A stretch of 64,000 nt of DNA from Conexibacter stalactiti (GTDB lineage Bacteria; Actinomycetota; Thermoleophilia; Solirubrobacterales; Solirubrobacteraceae). Position numbers and translations under genes: made by a program. Positions 33,631 through 42,525 of the stretch are shown here, piece by piece (the first letter of the stretch is position 1; each line of letters begins with the position of its first letter). The DNA is taken from the NCBI RefSeq assembly GCF_035967765.1, contig NZ_JAYWIT010000003.1; one strand, written 5' to 3'. The notes under the pieces are model-generated. The model saw only the letters and a program-made list of their open reading frames with translations. It was not told where the DNA came from and made no database searches.

Positions 33631-35094
33631 GTGAGGTCGCTGCGCGCGCGCCTGGTCGCCGGCCTGCTCGCGCTCGCCGCGGTCGGGCTGGTGGCGCTCG
33701 CCGGGATCACCTACGCCGAGCAGCGCTCGTTCCTGCTCGACCGCGTCGACCAGCAGCTCGAGGAGGCGCCGATGGCGCTGGCGCGCGCGCTCGCCGAGAA
33801 CGGCGCGGGCGTCGCGCCCGGACCGGTCGGCGGCGGACTCGGCGGCGGCGGTCGTCCGGCCGGCCCGCCGGGCGGCAAGGAGCCCGGCTTCGGGCTGCCG
33901 CCGGGCACCTGGGGCGAGCGCTACGACAGCAACGGCGAGGCGATCGGCGACCCGGTCGTGATCGCCTACGACGAGGACGCCGCCACGCCGCAGCCGAAGC
34001 TGCCGGCGGTGATCACGCCGGGTGAGCCGTTCACCGTCGACGCGCGCGGCGACAGCGACGTGCAGTTCCGCGTGCTGGCGTCGAGAGATCCGGCCGGCGC
34101 CGGCACGATCGTCGCCGCGATCCCGCTGACCGACGTCGACCAGACGCTCGAGCGGCTGCTGCTCGTCGAGGGGCTGGTGATCGGCGGGGTGCTGCTGCTG
34201 CTCGGCGTCGGCGCCTGGCTGCTGGTGCGCGTCGGGCTGCTGCCGCTGGAGCGGATGACCCACACCGCCGGCAAGATCGCCGGCGGCGACCTCTCGCAGC
34301 GCGTCGCGGCGACCGACCCGCGCAGCGAGGTCGGCAGGCTCGGCCTCGCCTTCAACGGCATGCTCGACCGGCTCGAGGTCGCCTTCGAGCAGCGGCGCCA
34401 GAGCGAGGAGCGGCTGCGCGTCTTCCTCGCCGACGCCTCGCACGAGCTGCGCACGCCGCTCTCCTCGATCCGCGGCTACGCGGAGCTGTTCCGGATCGGC
34501 GCCGCGCGCTCGCCCGAGGACACCGAGAAGGCGATGCGGCGGATCGAGGAGGAGGCGACGCGGATGGGGGTGCTGGTCGAGGACCTGCTCGCGCTCGCGC
34601 GCCTCGACGAGGTGCGCGAGGCCGAGCACGGCCCGGTCGACCTCGCCGCGCTCGCGCGCGACGCCGTCGACGACGCGCGCGCCGCGGCGCCCGAGCGCGA
34701 GCTGACGCTGGGACTGCCGGTCGGCGGCACGGCGGTCGTCGAGGGCAACGCCGCCCAGCTCCACCAGGTCTTGGCGAACCTGCTTCGGAACGCGCTGGTG
34801 CACACGCCGGCGGGGACGCCGATCGAGGTCGCCGTCGAGGCGGCCGAGGGCGCCGCCGGCACGACGCGGATCGTCGTGCGCGACCACGGCCCCGGGCTGC
34901 CGCCCGACACGGACCCGGCGGAGCTGTTCGAGCGCTTCTGGCGCGCCGAGGGCGGCCGCACCCGCGGCCAGGCCGGCGCCGGGCTCGGCCTCGCGATCGT
35001 CGCCGGGATCGTCGACGCCCATCGCGGCGCCGTCGGCGCCGCCAACGCCCCTGGCGGCGGCGCCGAGTTCACCGTCACGCTGCCGTCTCAGTGA
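33631..35094 (+). CDS. sensor histidine kinase
   Basis: A 487-residue membrane kinase (GTG start). A transmembrane helix at about 7-26 is followed by an extracytoplasmic sensor with a Gly/Pro-rich stretch (about 65-95). A second helix lies at about 180-205 (GLVIGGVLLLLGVGAWLLV), then a HAMP domain, the phosphorylated His in FLADASHELRTPLSSIRGYA, and the ATPase domain (N box LLRNALVH, G1 DHGPGLP, G2 GAGLGLAIV). It is the cognate partner of the regulator 10 bases upstream. The stimulus is probably an envelope state (inference). Confidence 0.92.
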   Translation: MRSLRARLVAGLLALAAVGLVALAGITYAEQRSFLLDRVDQQLEEAPMALARALAENGAGVAPGPVGGGLGGGGRPAGPPGGKEPGFGLPPGTWGERYDSNGEAIGDPVVIAYDEDAATPQPKLPAVITPGEPFTVDARGDSDVQFRVLASRDPAGAGTIVAAIPLTDVDQTLERLLLVEGLVIGGVLLLLGVGAWLLVRVGLLPLERMTHTAGKIAGGDLSQRVAATDPRSEVGRLGLAFNGMLDRLEVAFEQRRQSEERLRVFLADASHELRTPLSSIRGYAELFRIGAARSPEDTEKAMRRIEEEATRMGVLVEDLLALARLDEVREAEHGPVDLAALARDAVDDARAAAPERELTLGLPVGGTAVVEGNAAQLHQVLANLLRNALVHTPAGTPIEVAVEAAEGAAGTTRIVVRDHGPGLPPDTDPAELFERFWRAEGGRTRGQAGAGLGLAIVAGIVDAHRGAVGAANAPGGGAEFTVTLPSQ

Positions 35095-35095
35095 A

Positions 35096-35114
35096 TCCCC
35101 AGCGAGCGCCCACG
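35096..35114 (+). promoter_or_regulatory. weaker copy of the 11-bp direct repeat before the GT2-GtrA gene
   Basis: TCCCCAGC (35096-35103) and CGCCCACG (35107-35114) keep the 11-base spacing and the CCCA core of the two stronger sites. A low-affinity site is plausible; this could also be chance. Confidence 0.35.
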
Positions 35115-35146
35115 GTGCTCGCACGGCCGGGATCGACGCTGGTCCC

Positions 35147-36277
35147 ATGTCAATCGTCACCTCGGCGCCCCAGGTCGAGATCGTCGTCCCCGTGTACAAC
35201 GAGCAGGCGACGCTCGAGACCTGCGTGCGGCGCCTCCACCGCTTCCTCACCGCCGAGCTGCCGTTCTCGTGGCGGATCGTCGTCGCCGACAACGCCTCGG
35301 TCGACGCGACCGAGCGGATCGGCCGGGCACTGGCCGGCGAGCTGCGCGACGTCGCCTACATGCGGCTGGCGCAGAAGGGCCGCGGTCGCGCGCTGCGGGC
35401 CGCCTGGTCGGCCTCCGGCGCGCGCGTCGTCGCCTACATGGACGTCGACCTCTCGACCGACCTGCGCGCGCTGCTGCCGCTGGTGGCGCCGCTGCTCTCG
35501 GGTCACAGCGACGTCGCGATCGGCACGCGCCTGGCGCACGGCGCGCGCGTCGTGCGAGGGCCGAAGCGCGAGCTGATCTCGCGCTCCTACAACGCGATCC
35601 TCCACACGGTCCTGAGGGCGCGCTTCAGCGACGCGCAGTGCGGCTTCAAGGCCGTCCGCGCCGACGCGCTGGCGACGCTGCTGCCCGACGTCAAGGACGA
35701 GGGCTGGTTCTTCGACACCGAGCTGCTCGTGCTCGCGCAGCGGCGCGGCCTGCGGATCCACGAGGTGCCGGTCGACTGGGTCGACGACCCCGACTCGCGT
35801 GTCGACATCGTCTCGACCGCGAAGGCCGACCTGCTCGGCGTCTGGCGGCTGCTGCTCGACAGCCCGATCGTGCGCTTCATGTCGGTCGGCGTCGCCTCGA
35901 CGCTCGCCTACGCGCTGCTGTTCGTGCTGCTCAGCGGCGGCCTCGCGCTCGGCGCCGCGCTCGCGAACGTGATCGCGCTCGGCACGACCGCCGTCGCCAA
36001 CACGGCCGCCAACCGCCGCTGGACCTTCGGCATCCGCGGCAGCGCCGAGCGCGTGCGCCAGTACGCGCAGGGCGTCGTCGTCTTCGTGCTGACCTTGGCG
36101 CTGACCAGCGGCGCGCTCGCGACGCTGCACGGGATCGACGCGGATCCGGCCGGCTGGGTCCAGCTGAGCGTGCTCGTCATCGCCGGTCTGGCGGCGACGG
36201 TGACCCGCTACGTCGCGCTCAAGAGCTGGGTGTTCGTCCGCGCGGTCGGCCGTCCCACCCCTCTTAGGGACGCCTAA
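35147..36277 (+). CDS. bifunctional GT2 polyprenyl-phosphate glycosyltransferase / GtrA flippase-like protein
   Basis: A 376-residue fusion. Residues 10-235 are a DPM1-like GT2 domain (EIVVPVYNEQATLETCVRRL, the DxD-type motif YMDVDLSTDL, and ISRSYNAILHTVL). Residues 240-370 are a GtrA domain with four helices (VRFMSVGVASTLAYALLF, NTAANRRWTFG, then FVLTLALTSGALATL and VTRYVALKSWVFV). The first half loads a sugar onto a polyprenyl phosphate inside; the second is thought to help move it across. It completes the GT39/two-component module, a gene set commonly seen in actinobacteria. Confidence 0.92.
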   Translation: MSIVTSAPQVEIVVPVYNEQATLETCVRRLHRFLTAELPFSWRIVVADNASVDATERIGRALAGELRDVAYMRLAQKGRGRALRAAWSASGARVVAYMDVDLSTDLRALLPLVAPLLSGHSDVAIGTRLAHGARVVRGPKRELISRSYNAILHTVLRARFSDAQCGFKAVRADALATLLPDVKDEGWFFDTELLVLAQRRGLRIHEVPVDWVDDPDSRVDIVSTAKADLLGVWRLLLDSPIVRFMSVGVASTLAYALLFVLLSGGLALGAALANVIALGTTAVANTAANRRWTFGIRGSAERVRQYAQGVVVFVLTLALTSGALATLHGIDADPAGWVQLSVLVIAGLAATVTRYVALKSWVFVRAVGRPTPLRDA

Positions 36278-36334
36278 TCCGTAGTAAGGTTGCGGTGACG
36301 CGGCGTTGCTCCGACGGCCTTCGCGTCACCGCCC

Positions 36335-37678
36335 ATGCGCCGCTCGAACGACCGTCTCCGTGCCACGGCCCGCCAGCATCCGCTGCGCGCGCTGCTGGCT
36401 CTCGCGGCGCTGCTGATCGCCTGTGCCGTGCCGGCGCAGGCGCAGGAGGCGCCGCCGGCGGGGACGGCGCAGGATCCGATCGTCTCGATACAGCCCGCCG
36501 ACCCGGCCGCCGCGCCGCTGACGATCCCGTGGTCGAGACTGATCAATCACCTCTCGGGCGCCCCGTTCTGGGTGCCGGACGGCGAAAACGGCCAACGCAG
36601 CGTGATGGCCTCCGTCTCGCTCAGAACGATCCTCAACCTGTTCGACCTGGAGCTGACGACCTACAACGCGGTCGCGGCCCCGCGCGCCGGCACCTACGAC
36701 CTCGTCATGAGCGGGCAGTCGCTGATGGCGAACAGCATGACGGCGGGTGTCTTCCAGGACACCGACGGCCAGCTCAAGCTCGTGCGCTCGGCGACCGGCG
36801 ACGACGCGAGAATCATCGTCGTGCCGTCGGCCGACAACGTCCTGCGGCTCAACCTGCGCCAGGAGCCGGCGGTCACCGCGCTGCCGTCCGGGGTGCGCGA
36901 GGGCGGATCGATCAGATTCGTCGTGACGGTGCCGTTCGGCTACGACCCGGCGTCGTTGACGTACGAGTGGTACATCAACGACGCGGCGGGGACGCGCTTC
37001 AAAACCAGCGAGCCGGGGACCGTGCGCAGATTCGACGAGGCCGGTGACTACAACGTGACGGTCACCTACCTCCAGAACGGCCGACCGATCGACAGCGGGC
37101 AGGGGCTGACGTCGTTCGCGGTCATCTCTCGCGAAAGACCCGACGACGGCTATCTGCCCGAGAGAGACAGAGACAGGGTCAGAACGGCCGGCGGCAGAGG
37201 CAAGGGCGTCAGAGACGCGCCGCAGGAGGACGCGCCCGACGACGCCGCGACCGACGCGCCGGAGGTGCCGCAGACGAGCGGCGACGGCAGCTACAACGGC
37301 GGCGGCAGCAGCGGCTACACGCCGCCGGCGCCGGCCGCGACGCCGCCCCCGACGCCCGACCCCGCGCCGACCGCCCCGGCCACGCCGGTGAGAAGAGCGC
37401 CGCAGAGAAGAGCGCCGGCCAGAAGAGCGGCCGCGCCGGAGCTGCCGCAGGGCGAGACGGTCGACGGCTACCTGCTCGCCTCCGCGACCGGCGTGCCGGT
37501 CGTCCCGAGCGCCGCCATCACGCCCGCCGACCAGGAGCTGCTCGGGTTGAAGCCGCCGCAGGCCGACAGATCGCTGCACGTGCCGACCGGCGTGTGGGTG
37601 GCGCTCGGCCTCCTGCTGCTCGTCGTGCTTGGATGGGGGCTCGAATCCCGCACGACGCTCCCGTACTTCAGACCATGA
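36335..37678 (+). CDS. exported PKD-like protein with C-terminal membrane anchor, operon with ExbB-like and DUF2149 genes
   Basis: A 447-residue protein. A signal peptide (about 15-36, ALLALAALLIACAVPAQAQ) is followed by an N-terminal beta domain (VMASVSLRTILNLFDLEL), a PKD-like domain (GSIRFVVTVPFGYDPASLTY, YEWYINDA, RRFDEAGDYNVTVTYL), a charged and Pro/Ala-rich spacer (260-370) and a final helix (VWVALGLLLLVVLGWGL) with a short cytoplasmic tail. It would stand in the periplasm-like space anchored at the C-terminus. Its stop overlaps the next start by ATGA. The operon suggests a partner of a proton-driven channel; the function is not established. AGA is frequent. Confidence 0.75.
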   Translation: MRRSNDRLRATARQHPLRALLALAALLIACAVPAQAQEAPPAGTAQDPIVSIQPADPAAAPLTIPWSRLINHLSGAPFWVPDGENGQRSVMASVSLRTILNLFDLELTTYNAVAAPRAGTYDLVMSGQSLMANSMTAGVFQDTDGQLKLVRSATGDDARIIVVPSADNVLRLNLRQEPAVTALPSGVREGGSIRFVVTVPFGYDPASLTYEWYINDAAGTRFKTSEPGTVRRFDEAGDYNVTVTYLQNGRPIDSGQGLTSFAVISRERPDDGYLPERDRDRVRTAGGRGKGVRDAPQEDAPDDAATDAPEVPQTSGDGSYNGGGSSGYTPPAPAATPPPTPDPAPTAPATPVRRAPQRRAPARRAAAPELPQGETVDGYLLASATGVPVVPSAAITPADQELLGLKPPQADRSLHVPTGVWVALGLLLLVVLGWGLESRTTLPYFRP

Positions 37679-38379
37679 CGATCGAAAACATCCTCTTCGA
37701 GATCTCCGACGCGCTGCGCTACCCGGTGCTGATCGGCTCCGTGCTCGCGCTCATCGTCGCGATCGCCGAGGTCGGCAGCCTGCTCGCCGAGCAGCGCCGG
37801 CGCCGCGTCCGCAGCGTCGCGCGCACCGAGCACGCCGTCGACCTCGCGCGCGAGGCGCTCGCCGCCGGCGACAGAGCGACCGCCCTGCGCGCGGTCAGAA
37901 GCGTCGGCTACAACGACGCGATGAACGAGGCGCTGGAGGCGATCGTCGAGCAGCGCGACCATCCCGACGCCGCCAACCGCATCGCCAAGCGCCTCGCCGA
38001 GTACGACTACCGCTCGGTCAAGCGGCTGGAGCGGACCCGCATCCTCGTGCGGATGGGCCCGGCGCTCGGCCTGATGGGCACGCTGATCCCGCTCTCGCCG
38101 GCGCTCGCCGCGCTCGGCGACGGCGACGTCGAGCGGCTCACCGACGACCTCCGCGTCGCCTTCAGCGTCACCGTCGCCGGCCTGCTCATCGGTGCGATCG
38201 CCTTCGCGGTCTCGCTGGTGCGCGACCGCATGTACGACCAGGACTACTCCGACATCGAGTACGTCAACGCGCAGCTGGCGACCTTCCCGGCCGCCGCCCC
38301 GCCGCTGCACACCCATCCGCGCCAGAGCGTCGGGATGGAGTCGGCGGCGGAGAAGCTGTCGGCGGAGTCCTCGGCATGA
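37675..38379 (+). CDS. MotA/TolQ/ExbB family proton-channel protein
   Basis: A 234-residue membrane protein. A first helix at about 12-31 (ALRYPVLIGSVLALIVAIAE) is followed by a long cytoplasmic helical segment with many charges, then the paired helices of the MotA/ExbB domain: RTRILVRMGPALGLMGTLIP, the LSPALAALGDGD loop, and DLRVAFSVTVAGLLIGAIAF. The GLMGTLIPLSP block is the family core. Such proteins form a pentameric channel around a two-helix core from an ExbD-like partner; the next gene supplies a candidate. Confidence 0.85.
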   Translation: MTIENILFEISDALRYPVLIGSVLALIVAIAEVGSLLAEQRRRRVRSVARTEHAVDLAREALAAGDRATALRAVRSVGYNDAMNEALEAIVEQRDHPDAANRIAKRLAEYDYRSVKRLERTRILVRMGPALGLMGTLIPLSPALAALGDGDVERLTDDLRVAFSVTVAGLLIGAIAFAVSLVRDRMYDQDYSDIEYVNAQLATFPAAAPPLHTHPRQSVGMESAAEKLSAESSA

Positions 38380-38822
38380 CCCGCTACGGACCGCCCGGCG
38401 GCGCCCCCGGCCAGCCGACGATCCGTGCCCGCGCCCGCTCGCGCGAGGATCGCGCCGGCGACCCGCTCGACGGGCTCGTCAACCTCTTCGACCTCGGCAT
38501 CGTGCTGTCGATCGCGTTCCTGCTGTCGTCGCTCTCCTCGCTCAACCTGACCGACGACCTGATCAACAGAACGCCGAACAGAAACGGCGCGCCGGAGGGC
38601 TCGATCGTCACGAGAGCCGGCGAGACGGTCAGAACGATCGAGCTGAGACCGGGGGAGAGAGTGGTCGGCCAGGGCGAGAGACTGGGGACCGTCTACAGAC
38701 TCGCCGACGGGCGCACCGTGATCGTGCCCGACGCCGGCTCGACGCCGGACGCGGGCACGACGCCCGGCGCCGGTACGACGCCGGACGCCGGCACGACGCC
38801 CGGCGCGGCGACGACTCCCTAG
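38376..38822 (+). CDS. DUF2149 protein, ExbD-like candidate partner
   Basis: A 148-residue protein. The DUF2149 core is DPLDGLVNLFDLGIVLSIAF followed by LLSSLSSLNL: a short cytoplasmic segment, then one helix with an Asp at its start, which is the ExbD/TolR arrangement. An external domain (GETVRTIELRPGERVVGQGE) follows, and a low-complexity tail of TTPDAG/TTPGAG units. DUF2149 genes often accompany MotA/ExbB genes in archaea (from memory). The start overlaps the ExbB-like stop (ATGA). Confidence 0.8.
   Translation: MTRYGPPGGAPGQPTIRARARSREDRAGDPLDGLVNLFDLGIVLSIAFLLSSLSSLNLTDDLINRTPNRNGAPEGSIVTRAGETVRTIELRPGERVVGQGERLGTVYRLADGRTVIVPDAGSTPDAGTTPGAGTTPDAGTTPGAATTP
38739..38817 (+). repeat. tandem 15-base units (GGCACGACGCCGGAC-type) in the DUF2149 gene tail
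   Basis: About five imperfect units encode repeated TTPDAG/TTPGAG-like peptides at the C-terminus. The tail is probably exposed and length-variable. Confidence 0.7.
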
Positions 38823-38849
38823 CCGCCGCCACGCCGCGCTCCTACCGCG

Positions 38850-41800
38850 TCACCTCCCGCCGACGAACGTGACGTACGGCGCGTCGCCCTGCCCGCTGAT
38901 GCCGGAGGGCGGCCCGAGCGTCACGCGCCCGGCCGGGAACTGCTTCGTGAAGACGACGAGCGGGTTGTCCTGGCGCCCGGCCGGGACGTCCCAGGCCGAC
39001 AGGTCGCCGTCGAAGCGCTCCTCGAACAGCGTCGCGCCGGCCGGGTTCGTCACCTTCCAGTCGTCGTAGACGCCGACGTCGCTGCCGCCGAGCGAGACGC
39101 CGACTCTGCCGGCGGCGTGGGTCGCGTCGGTGCGCTCGTCGACCAGCGTCCCGTCGACGAACGTGCGGATGCGGTCGCCGATCGCCTCGATCCGCAGCCG
39201 GTAGGTGTGACCGGGCGCCGGTCTGATCGGCGAGACCGATCCGAGCAGCGTCGATCTGCCGTTGACCAGCACGCTCATCCGCAGCTGCCCGAGGCCGCCG
39301 GGGCTGCCGAGCGGCCCGCCGAGCTGCCAGACGTAGCCGTTTCTGCTGTCGGGCGCGCGGAAGACGACCGCGGCGCCGACCTGCACCTGGTGGACGGAGA
39401 CCTCGACGACCTGGTCGCCCCAGTCGCTGCCGGCGCGCGTCAGCGTGACGCCGCCGCCGGAGGCGCGGACCTTCCCGCCCTGGATCTGGAAGCGCTGCAG
39501 GTAGTCGCGCGTGGCGACGGTCGTGCCGCTGCGCTCGAAGCCCTGCTCGGTCAGCCATGCCGGCCACCATCTGCCCTCGCCGCGCGCGTCGATCGCGACC
39601 GCGACCGGCGCCGGACGGCTGAGGTCGAACGACAGGTAGTCGGTCGGCGCGGTGACACGCGCGTCGGCGGTCGCGCCGCGGATCGTCGTCGCGCCCTCCA
39701 GCGCCGGCGGCAGCGCGGCGATCGTGTCGGAGCGGTCGACGTAGAGCTGCGCGCCGACGCGCGCGGGCGTCAGCGCGTGCAGCTTCTCCGGCGCGACGTT
39801 TGCGACGAGGTCGCTGGCGATCTGCGCGCTGGGCTGGCCGCTCGCGACGCCGAGCGTCCGCTCGCCGAGCCGCTTGACGGTGCTTGCCGGCGCGCCCGCG
39901 AGCGTGCCGAAGCGGAACGACGCCGCCGGGCGGGCGACCCGCTCCAGCGTGTAGGCGCGGCCGCGCTGGAGCGGCACGTCGACGGTCGCGGCGCGCGTCG
40001 GCCGCACGACCGTGCCGCCGCCGTCACCGCCGTGGCCGCCGCGCCCATGGCCTCTGCCGCGGCGGTCGGCCGCGACGACGCGCACCCAGGCGCCGGGCCA
40101 CGGGTTGGCGATCGTCACGCGCTCGCTGGCGCCGGCCTCGATCCCGACGACCGTCGGCACGCCGTCGGCGAGCTGCGTGCTGACGCGATGCCCGCCGCCG
40201 ATCTCGACCGAGCCGGAGACGTTCCAGCCGCGCGGCACCGACGCCGCGATCCGGACCGTTCCGTCATAGGACTGCACGAGCCCCTCCTGCAGCGCGCTCG
40301 CGACGATCGCGTTCCACGAGCTGTACTGGTGACGGCCGACGAGCGGGTCGTCGTTCTTGCCGTGGACGGTGAAGCCGTTGGGGTACTTCTGCAGGTCGTC
40401 GGTGCCCTGCACGAGCAGCGTCCGCATCTCGTCCGGGAGATGCAGCCGCGCCGCCCAGATCGGGTCCTCGTTCCACTCGCGCGTGAGCGGGAAGACGCGC
40501 TGGCGGAAGCTCGCCTGCATCAGCGGCGAGTCGGCGCCGAGCACCCCCCACGGCACCAGCGCCTCCAGCTCGACGTTCTGCGTGTTCTTCGCCGGCTCGT
40601 CGGTCGCCGACCAGGCGAGCACCTGCTCGCCGCCGCGGCTGGTCGTCGGCAGCGGCGGCAGCTTCGCGTGGGCGTCGCGCAGCCGCGCCGCCAGCTCGCC
40701 GTCGCCGCGCTCGGCGGCCAGCCTCGCGACGATCGGGAAGACGACCCGCATGCCGGCGAGGTCGGGCGCGGGGTCGGTCGTGCCCCACTGCGTCTCGAAC
40801 GCGTTGACGTTGTTGAGGTGCAGGAGGCCGTCGGCGCCCGCTCTCAGCTGCGAGAGGTAGAAGCGCGCGACCTCGGACATCAGCGGGTAGCCCTGCCGCA
40901 GCACGGCCGGGTCGCCGGTGTGGCGGTACTGCTGCCAGATGTCGTGCGAGACCTCGAGGCCGCCGGTGAGGATGCGGTTGGTCCAGCTCGGCTCGCCGGC
41001 GGCGACGCAGCCGTCGGCGCTGCCGTCGAAGCGGATCAGCTCCGGCACGCAGGTGCCCTCAGCGCCGGGCCAGTTGGCCTGCGTCCAGGCGCGCAGCCTC
41101 GCGAGCCGGTCGGTGTAGAGCCGCAGGTAGGCGTCGTTGAAGGAGGCGGTGCCGGCGCCGAAGTTGGCGAACACCTGCTGGCGCACGTTGAAGTGGAACC
41201 AGGTCGACGGCGAGGTGGCTCCGTCGGGCCACGGGTTGAGCATGTTGGCCGCGCCGGCCTGGCCGGTCGGGACGGCGTTGCGCTGGGTGGCGGCCGTCGT
41301 GTAGAGCTGCTGCGCGCGCAGCGCCTCCATGTACTCGCCGACGCCGTCGGGCGAGTCGACGCGCAGCGGCGCGGCCTGCTCCCAGAAGGCGTGCCACCAG
41401 TCGCGGTGGGGCCGTTCGAGCTTGCTGGCGGGGCCGCCCGCGCCGGCGACCGCGTCGCGCGCGGCGGCGGCGACGTCGCCGCCGTTGTAGGTCGGGACGC
41501 CGGCGACGACGCGGAAGCTGCCGTCGCGCTCGGGCAGGAAGCTGATCCGCACGGTGGTCCCGTCGATCGCCTCGGCGCGCACGTCGCGGCCCTTCGCGGT
41601 GATCGCGGCGACGGCGCCGCTGGAGACGCCGCTTCTCGCGTCGGAGAAGGTCTCGGCGAGCGCCGCGATCCCGCCGTCGGCGCTGGTCGCCGGTCTGCGC
41701 GCGGCCGGCAGCCGCAGCTCGGCCGTCTGCCGTTCGCCGGCCGGCGCGCCGGTCACCTCCAGCACGAGCTGGTCGCTGTCGGCGCGCACGTAGGCGCGCG

Positions 41801-42224
41801 CGGTCATGCCGCCGCCGCGCTGGCGCAGCTCCGCGTCGTGCAGCGCGAGCCGGCCGTCGTAGTCGGCGGCGCTGGCGAGCCGGAAGAGGCCGGGGACGGA
41901 GAGCCGCCCGGCGCTCTTCAGGTCGGGGAAGGTGTCGTTGCGGTTGAGCTGCGCGGTGAACCCGTCGCGCGACCAGACGGCGGCGCCGAGCCGGCCGTTG
42001 CCGAGCGGCATGCTCTGCGGCTCGTGCCACGCCGGGTCCTCCAGTACGAGGTCCGAGCGTGAGACGACGCCGGCGGTGTCGACCTGCAGCTCGCCGCCCT
42101 TCCACGCGCTCGTCGCGCGTCCGTCTCTGCCGTGCCCGGGGGAGCCTGGCGCCGCGTGGGCGACCGCCGCCCCAGAGGTCGCCAGCGCCGCGGTCAAGGC
42201 CGCGGCCATCCATCTCTTCGACAA
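38850..42224 (-). CDS. secreted GH95-like glycoside hydrolase with C-terminal LamG/DUF1080-like domain
   Basis: A 1124-residue exported enzyme (signal peptide ending AVAHAAP). The N-terminal beta domain has MPLGNGRLGAAVWSRDGF. The (alpha/alpha)6 catalytic barrel spans about 300-690, with WFHFNVRQQVFANFGAG, GLEVSHDIWQQYRHTGDP, NNVNAFETQWGTTD and GRHQYSSWNAIVASALQEGL. This is the GH95 (alpha-L-fucosidase/galactosidase) clan layout, though the substrate is not certain. A His/Gly-rich insert lies near 730. The last 200 residues are a jelly-roll as in DUF1080/LamG proteins (DRIRTFVDGTLVDERTD, DVGVYDDWKVTNP), probably for glycan binding. Two LacI-type operators lie upstream. Confidence 0.8.
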   Translation of the reverse strand: MSKRWMAAALTAALATSGAAVAHAAPGSPGHGRDGRATSAWKGGELQVDTAGVVSRSDLVLEDPAWHEPQSMPLGNGRLGAAVWSRDGFTAQLNRNDTFPDLKSAGRLSVPGLFRLASAADYDGRLALHDAELRQRGGGMTARAYVRADSDQLVLEVTGAPAGERQTAELRLPAARRPATSADGGIAALAETFSDARSGVSSGAVAAITAKGRDVRAEAIDGTTVRISFLPERDGSFRVVAGVPTYNGGDVAAAARDAVAGAGGPASKLERPHRDWWHAFWEQAAPLRVDSPDGVGEYMEALRAQQLYTTAATQRNAVPTGQAGAANMLNPWPDGATSPSTWFHFNVRQQVFANFGAGTASFNDAYLRLYTDRLARLRAWTQANWPGAEGTCVPELIRFDGSADGCVAAGEPSWTNRILTGGLEVSHDIWQQYRHTGDPAVLRQGYPLMSEVARFYLSQLRAGADGLLHLNNVNAFETQWGTTDPAPDLAGMRVVFPIVARLAAERGDGELAARLRDAHAKLPPLPTTSRGGEQVLAWSATDEPAKNTQNVELEALVPWGVLGADSPLMQASFRQRVFPLTREWNEDPIWAARLHLPDEMRTLLVQGTDDLQKYPNGFTVHGKNDDPLVGRHQYSSWNAIVASALQEGLVQSYDGTVRIAASVPRGWNVSGSVEIGGGHRVSTQLADGVPTVVGIEAGASERVTIANPWPGAWVRVVAADRRGRGHGRGGHGGDGGGTVVRPTRAATVDVPLQRGRAYTLERVARPAASFRFGTLAGAPASTVKRLGERTLGVASGQPSAQIASDLVANVAPEKLHALTPARVGAQLYVDRSDTIAALPPALEGATTIRGATADARVTAPTDYLSFDLSRPAPVAVAIDARGEGRWWPAWLTEQGFERSGTTVATRDYLQRFQIQGGKVRASGGGVTLTRAGSDWGDQVVEVSVHQVQVGAAVVFRAPDSRNGYVWQLGGPLGSPGGLGQLRMSVLVNGRSTLLGSVSPIRPAPGHTYRLRIEAIGDRIRTFVDGTLVDERTDATHAAGRVGVSLGGSDVGVYDDWKVTNPAGATLFEERFDGDLSAWDVPAGRQDNPLVVFTKQFPAGRVTLGPPSGISGQGDAPYVTFVGGR

Positions 42225-42238
42225 GACTCTCTCCTCAA

Positions 42239-42297
42239 GTCAATCGATTGTCCGCGCTGACCCTAGTGCGCCGGGCGAAGCAGATCAATCGATTGTC
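42239..42297 (-). promoter_or_regulatory. two identical palindromic operators CAATCGATTG
   Basis: Perfect 10-base palindromes at 42241-42250 and 42286-42295, each within TCAATCGATTGTC/T, 45 bases apart. Size and symmetry suit a LacI-family sugar-responsive repressor that loops or doubly blocks the hydrolase promoter. No LacI gene lies in the window. Confidence 0.7.
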
Positions 42298-42475
42298 TTT
42301 GTGCTGTCCGGCGATGTGTCGGGAGGCGCGCGGATGGGAATGACGAGCCGGTTGCGGCGCGATCCGGCGCGCGCTCTCGCCATCCGCGCACGCGTCGCGC
42401 CGCGCCATCTCGGCGGGTGCCCGCGGCGCCTTCCTACTCTGGAATCACGCATCCCTCGCTGGCGCGTCGGCAACT

Positions 42476-42525
42476 GTGTGCAAGCGCTCACAGATAGTTG
42501 CACACGCAAGCACATCTGGTAATCT
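42476..42525 (+). promoter_or_regulatory. Clp gene promoter with inverted repeat GTGTGCAA-N14-TTGCACAC
   Basis: TTGCAC (42498-42503), a 16-base spacer and TAATCT (42520-42525) form a good vegetative promoter. GTGTGCAA (42476-42483) and TTGCACAC (42498-42505) are perfect inverted repeats whose right arm covers the -35 box. A second pair, GCAACT (42470-42475) and AGTTGC (42496-42501), is nested. It matches neither CIRCE nor the HAIR element. Confidence 0.6.

Noticed and set aside
39117..42062. 981-codon open frame antisense to the GH95-like gene
   Set aside because: Low-complexity Arg/Ala/Gly sequence with no recognisable fold; the opposite strand has a signal peptide and clear domains.
42476..42505. 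CIRCE or HAIR heat-shock element before the Clp gene
   Set aside because: Neither TTAGCACTC-N9-GAGTGCTAA nor CTTGAGT-N7-ACTCAAG is present; the repeat is of another type.
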